From NCBI GenBank assembly GCA_016190375.1, contig JACPQR010000012.1, forward strand, positions 1-52,115: a stretch of DNA of 52,115 nt. Reading direction: 5' to 3'. A program made the position numbers and the translations under genes. The DNA is from Deltaproteobacteria bacterium. GTDB taxonomy: Bacteria > Myxococcota_A > Polyangia > JACPQR01. Below, piece by piece: positions 16,826-28,197 of the stretch; the first letter of the stretch is position 1, and the number at the start of each line of letters is the position of its first letter. Under the pieces are notes generated by a model. The model was not told the origin of the DNA. It worked only from the letters and a program-made list of their open reading frames with translations, and searched no databases.

Positions 16826-18280
16826 CTACCGGGGAGGGCAGCGGATCCGCCAGATGGGCTCACGGCGGTTCGCCGTTCCCGCGAGCCAGTCGGGTGGCGC
16901 CACGTCCACGCCACCGTCGGCGCGCACGACGCCGAGCGTGCCTCCGAGCGCAGCCGGGCTGAGCAGCTCCTGCAGGGGAGTCCTACCGAAGTCCCCTTCT
17001 GCGGGGCAAGTCGCGGCGCGGCGCGCCTCGAGGTGAATCCGCATCGCCGCCAGCCGCGCGAGGCGCCGTGCGTATCGGCGCGCGTACTTCGCGTCGGCCG
17101 GCGCCGCGATTCCCTCCAGGATGTCGAGGATCTGGCGTCGGGTCGCCTTGGTGGGGCCCCTCGATAGCGGCGGAAGGCCGAGCTTCGTTCCCCTGGCAAC
17201 GGTCTCGGTCGTCAGGCGAGCGAGCGCGGCGATGCACGTCTGGAGCGTCGCCGAGGCTGGACAGGCAGCGCGCTTCCCACGAGTCGTCTCGTCGAGCGCG
17301 ACCCACGCGAGCGCCTCCTCGTCGCGTGGAGGCAAGCCCATCGACTTCGTTCGAAGCGCCCCCGACGCATCTTGGCCGGTCGGCGATCCCATGCCGTCGG
17401 GCCAGCCGCCCGGCGGCACCCAGCCGGCTGGCTCGAGCTGCGGCAGCACCATGTACAGCGCCATGTCCGCGTACTCGCCGCGGAGGAACTCGGACCAGTG
17501 AACCTCGTTCGCGATGAGCGTGTCCAGCTCGCTCGCGAGCGAGGATGCGTCCTCGGCCGAAAGGGCGCCGGACTGCAGCAGGACCTCGGCTTGCGGAAGA
17601 AGAAGCTCGCCGCCGGCCGCCGACATCATCGGGATCAGGAGGCCGGGTCCGCCGCGGCTGAGATCCTGGCCGAGTCGCAACGCGTCGAAGAGGAGGCGAA
17701 GCGCGGGCGCAAGCTGGCCTTCCTGCCCGAGATGTCGAGCGCGGGCCGCGACCGCCCGGCAGACCCCGAGGTACGGGAGAAGCGAGGGCTCGGGCCGTCG
17801 GCCCGTCAGGTACGGCGAGCAGGCGTCCTCGTGGCCGACGGCGCGCCCGATGGCCTCGGGCAGCATGCCGCAGCGCGCGTCGACCTCCTGAATGGCCGGC
17901 GTGAGCGAGGCGGGATCGCCCAGCGGCCGCGCGGTCCTGATCGGGGGCTCCTCCGCGCCCTCGGCCGCGGGGAACGCCAGCGCCTCGCGGACGCCGTCGG
18001 CTCGGGTCGCCTCGAGGCAGGCCGCCAGATCGCCCGTGGGCTCGATCAGCGCGCGGATGTCCTCGTCCGCGCTGCCCTCGAGGGCCTGACCTCGAAGCAA
18101 CGGGCGCTTGCAAACGCGCGTGCGGTTCTCGGCCATCGTCGCCATCAGTGACCGCTTCAGCTCGGCGATCTCCGCCTCGGGGACCAGCCGGGCGCCGCCG
18201 TCCGGGCCCGCGCCGCGTCCGCCGCACGCGACCAAGAGGAACGCGACGAGAGACGAATGTCGGCCGCAGCATGGGAGCAC
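16826..18280 (-). CDS. Hypothetical lipoprotein
   Basis: A 484-aa lipoprotein with a GTG start. A short signal peptide ends with lipobox LVAC (Cys19). The mature protein is mostly alpha-helical, with Ala/Leu-rich segments, several scattered Cys residues (for example RCGMLPEA and CPASATLQTC) and no repeat tract. I do not recognise the family. The size and helical pattern resemble conserved uncharacterised lipoproteins of myxobacteria. It converges on the PilZ-like gene with only 3 bp between the two stops and is divergent from a Cys-rich lipoprotein gene across a 212-bp gap, which probably holds both promoters. Confidence 0.75.
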   Translation of the reverse strand: MLPCCGRHSSLVAFLLVACGGRGAGPDGGARLVPEAEIAELKRSLMATMAENRTRVCKRPLLRGQALEGSADEDIRALIEPTGDLAACLEATRADGVREALAFPAAEGAEEPPIRTARPLGDPASLTPAIQEVDARCGMLPEAIGRAVGHEDACSPYLTGRRPEPSLLPYLGVCRAVAARARHLGQEGQLAPALRLLFDALRLGQDLSRGGPGLLIPMMSAAGGELLLPQAEVLLQSGALSAEDASSLASELDTLIANEVHWSEFLRGEYADMALYMVLPQLEPAGWVPPGGWPDGMGSPTGQDASGALRTKSMGLPPRDEEALAWVALDETTRGKRAACPASATLQTCIAALARLTTETVARGTKLGLPPLSRGPTKATRRQILDILEGIAAPADAKYARRYARRLARLAAMRIHLEARRAATCPAEGDFGRTPLQELLSPAALGGTLGVVRADGGVDVAPPDWLAGTANRREPIWRIRCPPR

Positions 18281-18492
18281 GGCTGGAGGATAGGACGAGC
18301 GCGCCCCAGGACGGAAGGGAAGGCGCCAGCGCAGCGTCGGCTCTCCCTGGCGGTCGACAGGCCCCGGTCAGAGCAGGGTGAGGCGGCGCACCCGTGCGTC
18401 CAAATGCGGAGTTTCCGGCGGATCGCTTGGGGAGTCGGCCTGCGGCCGTCTGGCACGCCCGTGGCAGCGAACGGCGAGCGGAAGGGGAAAGA

Positions 18493-19602
<1,110 letters not shown>

Positions 19603-19626
19603 GCGGGTACCTAACCGCTGGCGGCT

Positions 19627-19647
19627 GACGGCTGCTCAACAGCCGTC
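19627..19647. terminator. Perfect palindrome between convergent genes
   Basis: GACGGCTG (19627-19634), a 5-base loop and CAGCCGTC (19640-19647) form an 8-bp GC-rich hairpin. It covers the stop codon of the minus-strand gene (TGA at 19638-19636) and lies 25 bp after the stop of the plus-strand gene. It could act as a bidirectional terminator, but no T-run follows on either strand. Confidence 0.4.
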
Positions 19648-22077
19648 GCGGTTGGCGCGCTCTCCGTCGTCGCCGTCGTTGCCCGAGCTCTGGCCACCCG
19701 CGCCGGCCGTTCCCAGCGTGAAGCCGTTGCCGATGTCCGTGGCGATGGCCGAGCCGTTGCCGCACTCGATCCCGATCGACGGGCCGCCGCCGCCGCCCCC
19801 GCCGTGGCCGCCGCGACCGCCGTCGCCTCCGGTGCCACCGCGCGCGCCCATTCCCCCATCGTCTTGCTCATCGCCGCCGGGTCCCCCGTATGGGCCCCCT
19901 TCGCCGTAGTCGCCGCCCGCTCCGCCGTCGCCGCCGGTCCCTCCTCTTCCGCCGTCGCCGCCCGAGCCCGTTCGGAAATCGCAGTCGACCGCGTCGACCG
20001 TCGACGCCCAGAGGTAGACCGCAAACGACCCGCCACCACCGAAGCCGCGGGTGCCCAGCATTCCGCGACACCCGCCACCACCACCACCACCGCCTGACGA
20101 GCCGTAGCTGTCGCAGTAGCTGTCTCCTCCTCCTCCTCCTCCTCCTCCTCCTCCTCCGTGGCCCGACGTGCCGTTCGTTCCGGACGTGCCGTTTGCCGTC
20201 CCGTAACCCGCGAGGTTCACGGTTCCAAAGGTAAGGCCACCCGTCCCGCTCGTTCCATCGTCGCCACCGTCGCCCGACGTTCCGTTCGTGCCATCTCCGT
20301 AGCCGCCTCCCGAGCCGCCAGGACCCCCGGGCGTTCCGTCCTCGGAGGGGCGACCGTCCTGGCCATCGCTTCCGGCCAGCCCTGGCCACCCGCCCGCGCC
20401 GCCGGTCCTGCCGCAGGTGCTGGCACCTCCGGCGCCACCGGCGGGCCTGTCGCAGGAGTCGGGGTCCCAGCACTCCAACGCCTCGAAGGAGGCGTTCTCG
20501 CACCCCGGGTTCCCGTCGCTTCCTGGGTCGCCATCGTCGCCATCGTCGCCGTCGGCGCCGTTCGTGCCGTCGCGGCCGTTGCCCGCGCGGACCGTGACGC
20601 GGGTCAGGAGCACGCCGCTCGAGTTGGCCAGGAAGACGCCGTACGAGCTGCCGCCCGCGATGCTGGCGTCGGCGGAGCGAATAGTCAGGAGCTGCAGCTC
20701 GGTGTCCTCGTCGATTCCGGAGCCGTACACCGCGGTCGCGCCGCCCGAGATCTCGACGACGTTGCCCACCGAGCGCGACCACCCGTTCTCCGCAGAGTAG
20801 CCGCCGTACAGGCCCACCCCGGGCGCCAGGGCGATCGACTCGGAGTAAGTGCCCTCCGAGATGTAGACGTGCTTCCCGGAGATGTCGGCCTCGTCGATGC
20901 CCGCCGAGATCGTGGCCATCGGGAAGTCGATCGAACCGTCGTTGCCGTCGTCGCCCGTGATCCAGTCGACGAAGACCCCGTCCTCGAGGTCGCCGTCGAT
21001 CCCGTCGCAGTTCGAGTCCTCGAAGCCCAGCTCGGGCGCGTCGTCTGGCTCGGGGTCGCCGGGCACGCAGACCGGCTCGCCCCCCACGCAGGTCTCGGGG
21101 CGGACGCAGATGCCGACGCCGCAACTTCCGCCGGCGTAGTCCTCGTCGTCCTCGCCCGAGCAGTCCTCGTCGAGGCCGTTGCAGGTGTCGTCCCACTCGG
21201 CGATCGCCTGTCCCGCGACGCAGATCTCCGTCCCGCCCTTCTTGCAGGTGGAATCCCGGGCGCAGACCCCGAGGCCGCAGGTGAAGGGGACGTAAGCCTC
21301 GTCGACCAGGCCGTCGCAGTCGTCGTCCTCGTCGTTGCAGTCGGTGTCGTCGTCGAGCCGCTGAGGGCCCGGCTCGCACTCGAGCGTCGCGCCGTCCGGC
21401 GCATCGACGCACTCTTCGGGGGCCTCGCAGACGCCGAGGCCGCAGGTGCCGAGGTTCAGGTCCTCCTCCTCGTCCACGGCGCCGTCGCAGTCGTTGTCCT
21501 GTCCGTCGCAGGTCTCCGCGGCAGGGTCGGGCGCCTGGCACGCGCCCCAGCCGCTGTCGGCGAAGCAGCGCTGCAGGCCCTCGCAGGTGCCCCAGTCGTT
21601 CTCGACGACGCACGAACGGGACGCGCCGTCGCGCTCGGGCAGGCACGAGCAGTCGCCGTTCGTCGGGACGCACTGCGAGCCGGCGCGGTCGCCGTCGAAG
21701 TCGGTGACCTCGGCGCAATCGTAGCCCTCCGGGCAAGCGGGGATCCCATCGCCGCAGAGCCGGCCGCAGAAGCGTGGACCGAGCTCGGCTCGCAAGCAGA
21801 TCGCGCCCGGCTCGGCGCAGTCGGCGTTCCTCTCGCACTCGGAGCAGAGGCCGCCCCCCTCGTCATCGCCCGCGTCGACCCCCGGCCCGCCCGCGTCGGG
21901 AGCGGGCACGCAGATCCCGAGCTCCGGATCGCAGATGCTGCGCCGATCGCAGTCCAGGTCCACCTCGCATGGAACGGTGTCCTGTTCGGAGCCACCGCCC
22001 GCGCAGGCGCTGGCCACCGAGACGAGGAAGAAAAAGCACAAGAGCCCCCGAGCCGACCCCGAAGATGACGGCGACAT
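19636..22077 (-). CDS. Large mosaic lipoprotein: MopE motifs, beta-helix, Gly-rich/collagen-like region
   Basis: An 813-aa predicted surface lipoprotein. The ATG at 22077 is chosen because it places a typical signal peptide with lipobox ASAC (Cys25). The N-terminal half holds EGF-like Cys repeats (CEVDLDCDRRSICDPELGIC) and three to four MopE-like CDGxDNDCDGxxDE motifs. About residues 350-500 look like part of a right-handed beta-helix (ISGKHVYISEGTYSESIALA, then GVFLANSSGVLLTRVTV). The C-terminal 300 residues are very Gly-rich, with collagen-like Gly-x-y runs (GDDGDDGDPGSDG) and GGGGGG stretches. The design suggests an extended adhesin or matrix protein with disulfide-stabilised, metal-binding modules. 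Long Gly tracts make the length prone to assembly error or genuine variation. No MYXO-CTERM tail is present. Confidence 0.82.
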   Translation of the reverse strand: MSPSSSGSARGLLCFFFLVSVASACAGGGSEQDTVPCEVDLDCDRRSICDPELGICVPAPDAGGPGVDAGDDEGGGLCSECERNADCAEPGAICLRAELGPRFCGRLCGDGIPACPEGYDCAEVTDFDGDRAGSQCVPTNGDCSCLPERDGASRSCVVENDWGTCEGLQRCFADSGWGACQAPDPAAETCDGQDNDCDGAVDEEEDLNLGTCGLGVCEAPEECVDAPDGATLECEPGPQRLDDDTDCNDEDDDCDGLVDEAYVPFTCGLGVCARDSTCKKGGTEICVAGQAIAEWDDTCNGLDEDCSGEDDEDYAGGSCGVGICVRPETCVGGEPVCVPGDPEPDDAPELGFEDSNCDGIDGDLEDGVFVDWITGDDGNDGSIDFPMATISAGIDEADISGKHVYISEGTYSESIALAPGVGLYGGYSAENGWSRSVGNVVEISGGATAVYGSGIDEDTELQLLTIRSADASIAGGSSYGVFLANSSGVLLTRVTVRAGNGRDGTNGADGDDGDDGDPGSDGNPGCENASFEALECWDPDSCDRPAGGAGGASTCGRTGGAGGWPGLAGSDGQDGRPSEDGTPGGPGGSGGGYGDGTNGTSGDGGDDGTSGTGGLTFGTVNLAGYGTANGTSGTNGTSGHGGGGGGGGGGGDSYCDSYGSSGGGGGGGGCRGMLGTRGFGGGGSFAVYLWASTVDAVDCDFRTGSGGDGGRGGTGGDGGAGGDYGEGGPYGGPGGDEQDDGGMGARGGTGGDGGRGGHGGGGGGGPSIGIECGNGSAIATDIGNGFTLGTAGAGGQSSGNDGDDGERANRDGC

Positions 22078-22128
22078 GGCGATAGGATATTGCAAATGGG
22101 CAGCTTTGTGAGCCCCCGGGGTTCGGCC

Positions 22129-22380
22129 CTACTTCGTCGCGGGCGTGAGCTGGTCCCACTTGCTCCGCATCTCCTGAAGCTCGTCGACGGTGGCGAAGAG
22201 CATGAAGTGCCCGCAGTCGCCGCAGACGACGATGCACTTCGCCGACGCGGAGACGCCGGTCTTGAAGATCCCCTTCTCGCCCGCGAGCCCCCAGATGGCG
22301 GCCACCCATCCGCTGGGACCGGGAATACTGAGCTTGGCAGGAGGAGACAGCCTTTCGCTCGAACACATCGCGCAACGCAT
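22129..22380 (-). CDS. Small zinc-ribbon protein
   Basis: An 83-aa protein with two CxxC pairs: CAMC at residues 3-6 and CGDC at about 53-56. This spacing fits a two-knuckle zinc ribbon that binds one metal ion. Between the pairs are strands with SAKCIVVCG and a short basic segment. The family is not recognised. It lies 51 bp downstream of the start of the large lipoprotein gene and 42 bp upstream of the 3' end of the ABC operon, in the same direction as both. It may be a nucleic-acid-binding or adaptor protein; that is inference. Confidence 0.6.
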   Translation of the reverse strand: MRCAMCSSERLSPPAKLSIPGPSGWVAAIWGLAGEKGIFKTGVSASAKCIVVCGDCGHFMLFATVDELQEMRSKWDQLTPATK

Positions 22381-22399
22381 GGGGCGATTGTCGCACGGC

Positions 22400-22420
22400 G
22401 CCGGGAACGAACGCCCCGGC
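22400..22420 (-). terminator. Hairpin after the ABC importer operon
   Basis: On the minus strand, GCCGGG, a 9-base loop and CCCGGC form a 6-bp GC stem starting three bases after the last permease stop codon (TGA at 22425-22423). Position fits a terminator; there is no downstream T-run, so intrinsic strength is uncertain. Confidence 0.4.
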
Positions 22421-22422
22421 TT

Positions 22423-23232
22423 TCAGCGGGGGCTGGTCCAGGTGAAGGCGCGGACGAGGTGCCGGTTCGTGAGGGCGAAGATCGCGAGGACGGGCGCGGT
22501 CACGACGACCGTGGCCGCCATGACGAGGTGCCAGCGAACGCCCGTGCCCTGCTCGCGCAGGAGCGCGACGCCGACGGGCAGCGTGCGGACGCGATCGGAG
22601 GTGGTCATGACCAGGGTCCAGAAGTAGTCGTTCCAGTGGTAGACGACGCTGAAGAGGAGGAACGCGACCAGGGTCGGGCGGATCATCGGTGCGACGACCC
22701 GGAAGGCGATCGCGAGCTCGGAGGCGCCGTCGAGGCGCGCGGCCTCCACGACCTCGATGGGCAGGGCGCGCATGGCCTTGCAGGCGAGGAGGATCCCGAG
22801 GGCGCTCGCCGCGTGCGGCGCGACCAGCGCGAAGAACGTGTCGACGAGATCGACGCGGGCGAGCATCAGGTACACGGGGACGAAGCGGACCTGCGGCGGG
22901 ACGGCCAGGCAGAGGAGCACGAGCACCTGAACGGCGCGCGCGCTCGGGCCCATGCGCATGAAGGTCAGCGCGTAGGCCGCGAGCACCACGAGGACGATCT
23001 GCGCGAGCGCGATGGAGCCCGAGACGATCACGGTGTTCGCTAGGTAGCGGGCCATCGGCGCGGCCTCGAACACCTCGGAGTAGTTCTCGGGGTGGGCGGA
23101 CTCGGGAACGACCGTCGGCGGGACGCGCGAGACCTCCTCGAGGGTCTTGAGCGAGCCCGAGAGCATGACCAGGTACGGCGCGACCTCGAGGAGCGCGAAG
23201 ACCGCCGCAGCTGCGATGGCGACCCGTCTCAT
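22423..23232 (-). CDS. ABC sugar importer permease, MalG/UgpE type
   Basis: A 269-aa inner-membrane permease, the last gene of a four-gene importer operon. The ATG at 23232 overlaps the previous permease stop (ATGA). Six hydrophobic segments are visible, and the cytoplasmic EAA loop, EAARLDGASELAIAFR, is in the usual place about 80-90 residues from the C-terminus; it contacts the ATPase. This pattern is typical of MalG-like (carbohydrate uptake CUT1) permeases. It should pair with the MalF-like permease encoded upstream to form the translocation pore. No truncation is seen. A GC hairpin follows its stop. Confidence 0.92.
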   Translation of the reverse strand: MRRVAIAAAAVFALLEVAPYLVMLSGSLKTLEEVSRVPPTVVPESAHPENYSEVFEAAPMARYLANTVIVSGSIALAQIVLVVLAAYALTFMRMGPSARAVQVLVLLCLAVPPQVRFVPVYLMLARVDLVDTFFALVAPHAASALGILLACKAMRALPIEVVEAARLDGASELAIAFRVVAPMIRPTLVAFLLFSVVYHWNDYFWTLVMTTSDRVRTLPVGVALLREQGTGVRWHLVMAATVVVTAPVLAIFALTNRHLVRAFTWTSPR

Positions 23233-24095
23233 GCGTGCTGCCACCCGAAGCGCCCGAGCCACGTGACGAGCGCGAGCGGGACGAAGAACAGCGTGACGGC
23301 GGCGCAGGCGGGGCCGAGGCGGAAGTACGCGAAGGCCTGCTCGTAGAGCCAGTGCACCCAGATCTGAGTCGCGCCGGCCGGTCCGCCCCCGGTCATGACT
23401 CGGACGACGTCGAAGCCCTGGAAGGACATCAGCGTCCCCGTGACGACGAGGAAGAGCGTCGTCGGGCCGAGGAGCGGCCAGACGATCGTCCTGAACGTGG
23501 CCCAGCGGCCCGCGCCGTCCAGGCGAGCGGCCTCGAGGATCTCGCGAGGGATGTCCTCGAGCGCCGCGAGGTACAGGACCATGTCGTAGCCGACGACCTT
23601 CCAGATCGAGACGCCGACGAGCGAGACGAGCGCCCAGTCGGGATCGCCCAGCCAGTCGGGCGCGCCGAGGCCGGCGGCCTCGAGGAGCGCGGACAGCGGG
23701 CCGAGCTGGTCGTCCAGGAGGTACGACCAGAGCAGCGAGACGCCGACCCAGGAGACGACGTACGAGGCGAAGATGGCCGAGCGCAGGACGTGGCCGACGC
23801 GACCGACGCGGTGCAGCGCCAGAGCGAGGGCGAGGCCGAGCGCGACCGAGCCGACGACCGTGCCCGCGGAGTAGACGATCGTGCGGCCGATGACCGGGCC
23901 GAGCTCCGAGCCGGGAGCGAGCAGCGCGGCGTAGTTGGCGGCGCCGACCCACTGGGGGTCGGCCAGCATGTCCCAGCGGTGCAAGGAGAGCCAGAAGCAG
24001 GCGACCAGCGGGTAGGCGAAGAAGATCGCGAACAGCGCGAGGCTGGGCGCGAGGAAGGCCCATGCGAAGAGCGGCGAGCGACGACGGTATCTCAT
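23229..24095 (-). CDS. ABC sugar importer permease, MalF/UgpA type
   Basis: A 288-aa inner-membrane permease with about six transmembrane helices. The ATG at 24095 overlaps the stop of the binding-protein gene (ATGA), and its own stop overlaps the next permease start. The EAA loop is EAARLDGAGRWATFRTIVWP. The N-terminus, [20 protein letters not shown], has the short basic end and first helix usual for UgpA/LacF-type permeases, without the long periplasmic insert of MalF itself. It should dimerise with the other permease. Substrate is inferred to be a sugar or glycerol-phosphate. Confidence 0.92.
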   Translation of the reverse strand: MRYRRRSPLFAWAFLAPSLALFAIFFAYPLVACFWLSLHRWDMLADPQWVGAANYAALLAPGSELGPVIGRTIVYSAGTVVGSVALGLALALALHRVGRVGHVLRSAIFASYVVSWVGVSLLWSYLLDDQLGPLSALLEAAGLGAPDWLGDPDWALVSLVGVSIWKVVGYDMVLYLAALEDIPREILEAARLDGAGRWATFRTIVWPLLGPTTLFLVVTGTLMSFQGFDVVRVMTGGGPAGATQIWVHWLYEQAFAYFRLGPACAAVTLFFVPLALVTWLGRFGWQHA

Positions 24096-25377
24096 CGCAG
24101 CTCCAGGATGCGCTGATCCGCGACCCGCGCTGCTTCGGCCATGGCTTCCGCGGCGGAGACCTCGCCGGCGGCGGCGCGCTCGAGCGCGGGCTGGACGGCC
24201 TCGCGCTCGATGGCGAGGAGCGCGCTCGTCCAGGGGAAGGGCGCGCGTTCGTCGAGCTGGTCGAGCGCCACGCGGAAGGCCGGGCGCTCGCGGTAGAGGC
24301 GTTGCATGGCCTCCGAGTCGACTGCGCTCCGGCGGACCGGGAGGTAGCCCGTGCGCCGCGCCCACTCCGCGGTTCGTGAGGGCTCGGACATCCAGCGCAC
24401 GAACGACCAGGCCGTGCGCTTCGCTCGGGCCGGGGCGTCCGCGAGGAGTACGAAGAACGTGCCGCCCGTCGGGACGGCGCGGCGGCGGTGGCCGGGCAAG
24501 GGCGCCGCGCCGACGGCGAATCGGGCGTTGTCCGTGATGTAGGCGAGGAATGCGGTCGACGTGATGACCATCGCCGCCCGCCTCGCGATGAAGTCCGCGT
24601 GTGCCTTCTCCCACGCCGCGTAGTCGTGGCCGGGCGGCAACCTCATCGTGCCGGCGCGCACCATCCCGAGGTATAGCTCCAGCGCCTCGACACCGGGTCC
24701 TCGACCGAACGCGGCGCGGCCGTCCGGCGTCAAGAGCGTTCCGTTCGCCTGGGCGAGCGCGGCGTACCAGAACCACCACGAGAGCGGGCAGGTCAGACCC
24801 CAGCGCTCGGTGTGGCCTCCTCGACGCACGGTCAGCGCGTGGGCCGCCTGGCGCAGGTCGTCCCAGGTCCGGGGAGGCTCGATTCCCGCTCGCTGCAGCG
24901 CCTCGCGGTCGTAGTAGAGGATCGGCGTGGAGCGGTTGAAGGGGATCGCGACGAGCGGCACGTCGCCGGGGAGGTCGAAGGTCCCCGACAGAGAGAGCGC
25001 CGGGACGATGTCGCCAGTGTCGAGCGGCTCCGGCCCGCGCGCCCAGGGTCCGAGGTCCTCGAGCACACCGGACTCGGCCAGCCTCGGCAGCGCCTCCGCG
25101 ATCACGTGCGTGACGGCTGGCGCGCGTCTCGCGAGCATGGCGGCGCGGAGCTTCGCGAGCGCGTCGAAGTAGTCTCCCTGGAAGGTCCCGCGGATCCGAC
25201 CGGGCCGTCCCTCTCGCGCCTGGACGCGGTTGAAGCGCCCGACGAGGTCCTCGAGCACCTCCCGGTTGCGCCCTCCGTAGGAGTACCAGAACGAGGCCTC
25301 GTCTCGGGCCGCCGGCGAGGAGCAGGAAGCCAGGAGCAGAATGCAAAACGCGCGGTTGTGTCTGAAAGCGCAGTGAT

Positions 25378-25381
<4 letters not shown>
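24092..25381 (-). CDS. Sugar-binding lipoprotein of the ABC importer
   Basis: A 429-aa extracytoplasmic binding protein. The GTG at 25381 overlaps the TGA of the ATPase gene (GTGA), giving a signal peptide with lipobox LASC (Cys20). It should be lipid-anchored in the envelope. The mature part matches family-1 solute-binding proteins: [19 protein letters not shown] at the start, [39 protein letters not shown] and [14 protein letters not shown] near the C-terminus. This family binds oligosaccharides, sugar alcohols or sn-glycerol-3-phosphate; the sequence alone does not settle which. Gene order ATPase, binding protein, permease, permease is unusual only in that the ATPase comes first. Confidence 0.9.
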
Positions 25382-26433
<1,052 letters not shown>

Positions 26434-26463
26434 GACGGCGCAGTCTAGTCGATCGTGTCGAAT

Positions 26464-28197
26464 TCAGCCCTGGGGACCGTCCGGCAACGTCGCGGTGCAA
26501 AGCTGGTCCCGGCACACGACGATGACGAGCCCTGGGTCACCGACGTCGTCGCCGTCCTCGGTCCTCGTCCACGCCAGGCAGTCGCAGTCCGGCGGAACGT
26601 TGGCCCGGCACTGCGCCTCGGCGGCGTCGAAGGCGGGCTGGGCGCCGGCATCGATCCCCATGTACAGCCGCGACCCGCAGCAGTCGGGCTGATGCTCGAC
26701 GACCACGCAGTCTGCGGCGACCTCGCAGCTCTTGTCGAAGCTCGGGAAGGGATGGTCGGCGAGGCAGACCAGGGGATCGACGCAGTCGAAGGCGTCGCTC
26801 ACGCAGCCAGAGACCGGATCCGCGTCGTCGTCCGTGGGATCGCAGGAGTCGGTCGTGCAATCCTCACCGTCGTCGCACAGCGCGTGGTTCGGCGTCGACT
26901 CGCAGCCCGTGGGCTCGACGCACTCCTCGACGGTGCACTCGACCTCGTCGGCCAGGCAGAAGAGCTGAGTGAACGAGCAACCGGTCTCGACGTCGCAGGT
27001 CCCGGGGCCCGTGCAGACCAGGGCGTCGGTGCAGGCGGCATCGTTGGGTGTGTACACGCAGCCGACCTCGGGATCGCACGCATCGGTCGTGCAGGCGATG
27101 CCGTCCAGGCAGGCCCGGCCTCGCCCCTCGACGCAGCCCGTGTCGGGATCGGCGCCCCGTGCGTCGGGATCGCACCGCTCGCTGGTGCACACGTTCCCGT
27201 CGTCGCACTCCTCGTCGGCGGGCGGCTCGAGGCACTGGTCATCGATGTCGTCGCACGTCACGACCGTGCAGGTCGCGGTGTCCTGGGCAGTGCAAGGGCT
27301 CGCTCCCTGGACGCAGAAGTCGAGAACGCAGGTCTCCGGCGCGCAGAAGCTCGCGACGCCGGCGCAGTCTTCGTCCACCTCGCAGCCTGGTGGCAGGATG
27401 CAGCCCTCGGCGACGTCGCAGAAGGTGCTCGGTGGATCGGGGCAGCGCCCGGGGTTGGGTGCGTTGACACAGCCGTCGCCTTCGCAGGCGTCGTCCGTGC
27501 AATCGACGCCGTCGTCGCAGCTCCTCGTGGCGATCCCACAGGTTCCGTCGACGCAGGTGGGCACCTCGCAGAACTGGCCGGTCGCGGGGCAGTCGTCCGT
27601 GTCGACGCAGTCCGCATCCGCGTCGGAGTCGGAGTCCGAGTCCGTGTCCGAGTCCGAATCCGAGTCCGAATCCGAGTCCGAATCCGAATCCGAGTCCGAG
27701 TCCGAGTCCGTGTCCGAGTCCGAGTCCGAGTCCGAATCCCCGTCGCCGCCGTCCGGTTCGCAGTCGCACTCGGCGATGCAGATGGCGCCGCCGCCGCCTG
27801 TCCACGGGACCGCGCCGTCGGGGCAGCCGCCTGCGGGCCCGCATGACCCCGAGCAGACGTCCTCGAGGTCGATCGCGATGGTCCCGTCGCGGTCGTCGTC
27901 GCAGCCCCAGGAGCGCACGATTCCGTCGTCGTCCCGGCACTGCGCCGCGACCGCGAGCCAGCCCTGCGCCGGGACCCGGAGGTCGGGCGCGGGATCGCCC
28001 TCTTGCCACTCGCCCGCCGCGATGGGCTCGCGGGAGCCGCCGCCGTTGCGCGGGTCCTCGCTGGAGCAAGCGTCCGCGTCGTCGAACGCGAGGAGGATCA
28101 AGGTCCCCGAGCAATCAGGCACGCGAAACCCGATCCTCTCCGGATCCTTCACGCCGCACCCGGCCAGGACGAGCGCGAGGAGCGGCGCGCTTCTCAT
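26464..28197 (-). CDS. Cys-rich lipoprotein with Asp-Ser linker
   Basis: A 577-aa surface lipoprotein. Lipobox LAGC puts the lipidated residue at Cys14. The first 150 residues are a small folded region with several Cys; residues 152-196 are an almost pure Asp-Ser tract (with Thr and Ala). The rest is a chain of Cys-rich repeats of the type CDDGVDCTDDACEGDGC and CDDGEDCTTDSCDP, resembling the plasmodial/myxobacterial DUF4215- or keratin-like disulfide repeats; Asp/Asn-rich loops suggest Ca binding. Its ATG overlaps the stop of the upstream PEGA gene, so the two are coupled. No catalytic motif is seen. The ABC importer follows after a 30-bp gap in the same direction. Confidence 0.84.
   Translation of the reverse strand: MRSAPLLALVLAGCGVKDPERIGFRVPDCSGTLILLAFDDADACSSEDPRNGGGSREPIAAGEWQEGDPAPDLRVPAQGWLAVAAQCRDDDGIVRSWGCDDDRDGTIAIDLEDVCSGSCGPAGGCPDGAVPWTGGGGAICIAECDCEPDGGDGDSDSDSDSDTDSDSDSDSDSDSDSDSDSDSDTDSDSDSDADADCVDTDDCPATGQFCEVPTCVDGTCGIATRSCDDGVDCTDDACEGDGCVNAPNPGRCPDPPSTFCDVAEGCILPPGCEVDEDCAGVASFCAPETCVLDFCVQGASPCTAQDTATCTVVTCDDIDDQCLEPPADEECDDGNVCTSERCDPDARGADPDTGCVEGRGRACLDGIACTTDACDPEVGCVYTPNDAACTDALVCTGPGTCDVETGCSFTQLFCLADEVECTVEECVEPTGCESTPNHALCDDGEDCTTDSCDPTDDDADPVSGCVSDAFDCVDPLVCLADHPFPSFDKSCEVAADCVVVEHQPDCCGSRLYMGIDAGAQPAFDAAEAQCRANVPPDCDCLAWTRTEDGDDVGDPGLVIVVCRDQLCTATLPDGPQG
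27610..27744 (-). repeat. Asp-Ser dipeptide-coding hexamer tract
   Basis: Forty-five codons alternate Asp with Ser, and with Thr or Ala at a few places; on the plus strand it reads as repeated GAGTCC/GAATCC hexamers. It separates the N-terminal domain from the Cys repeats of the lipoprotein. Confidence 0.9.
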
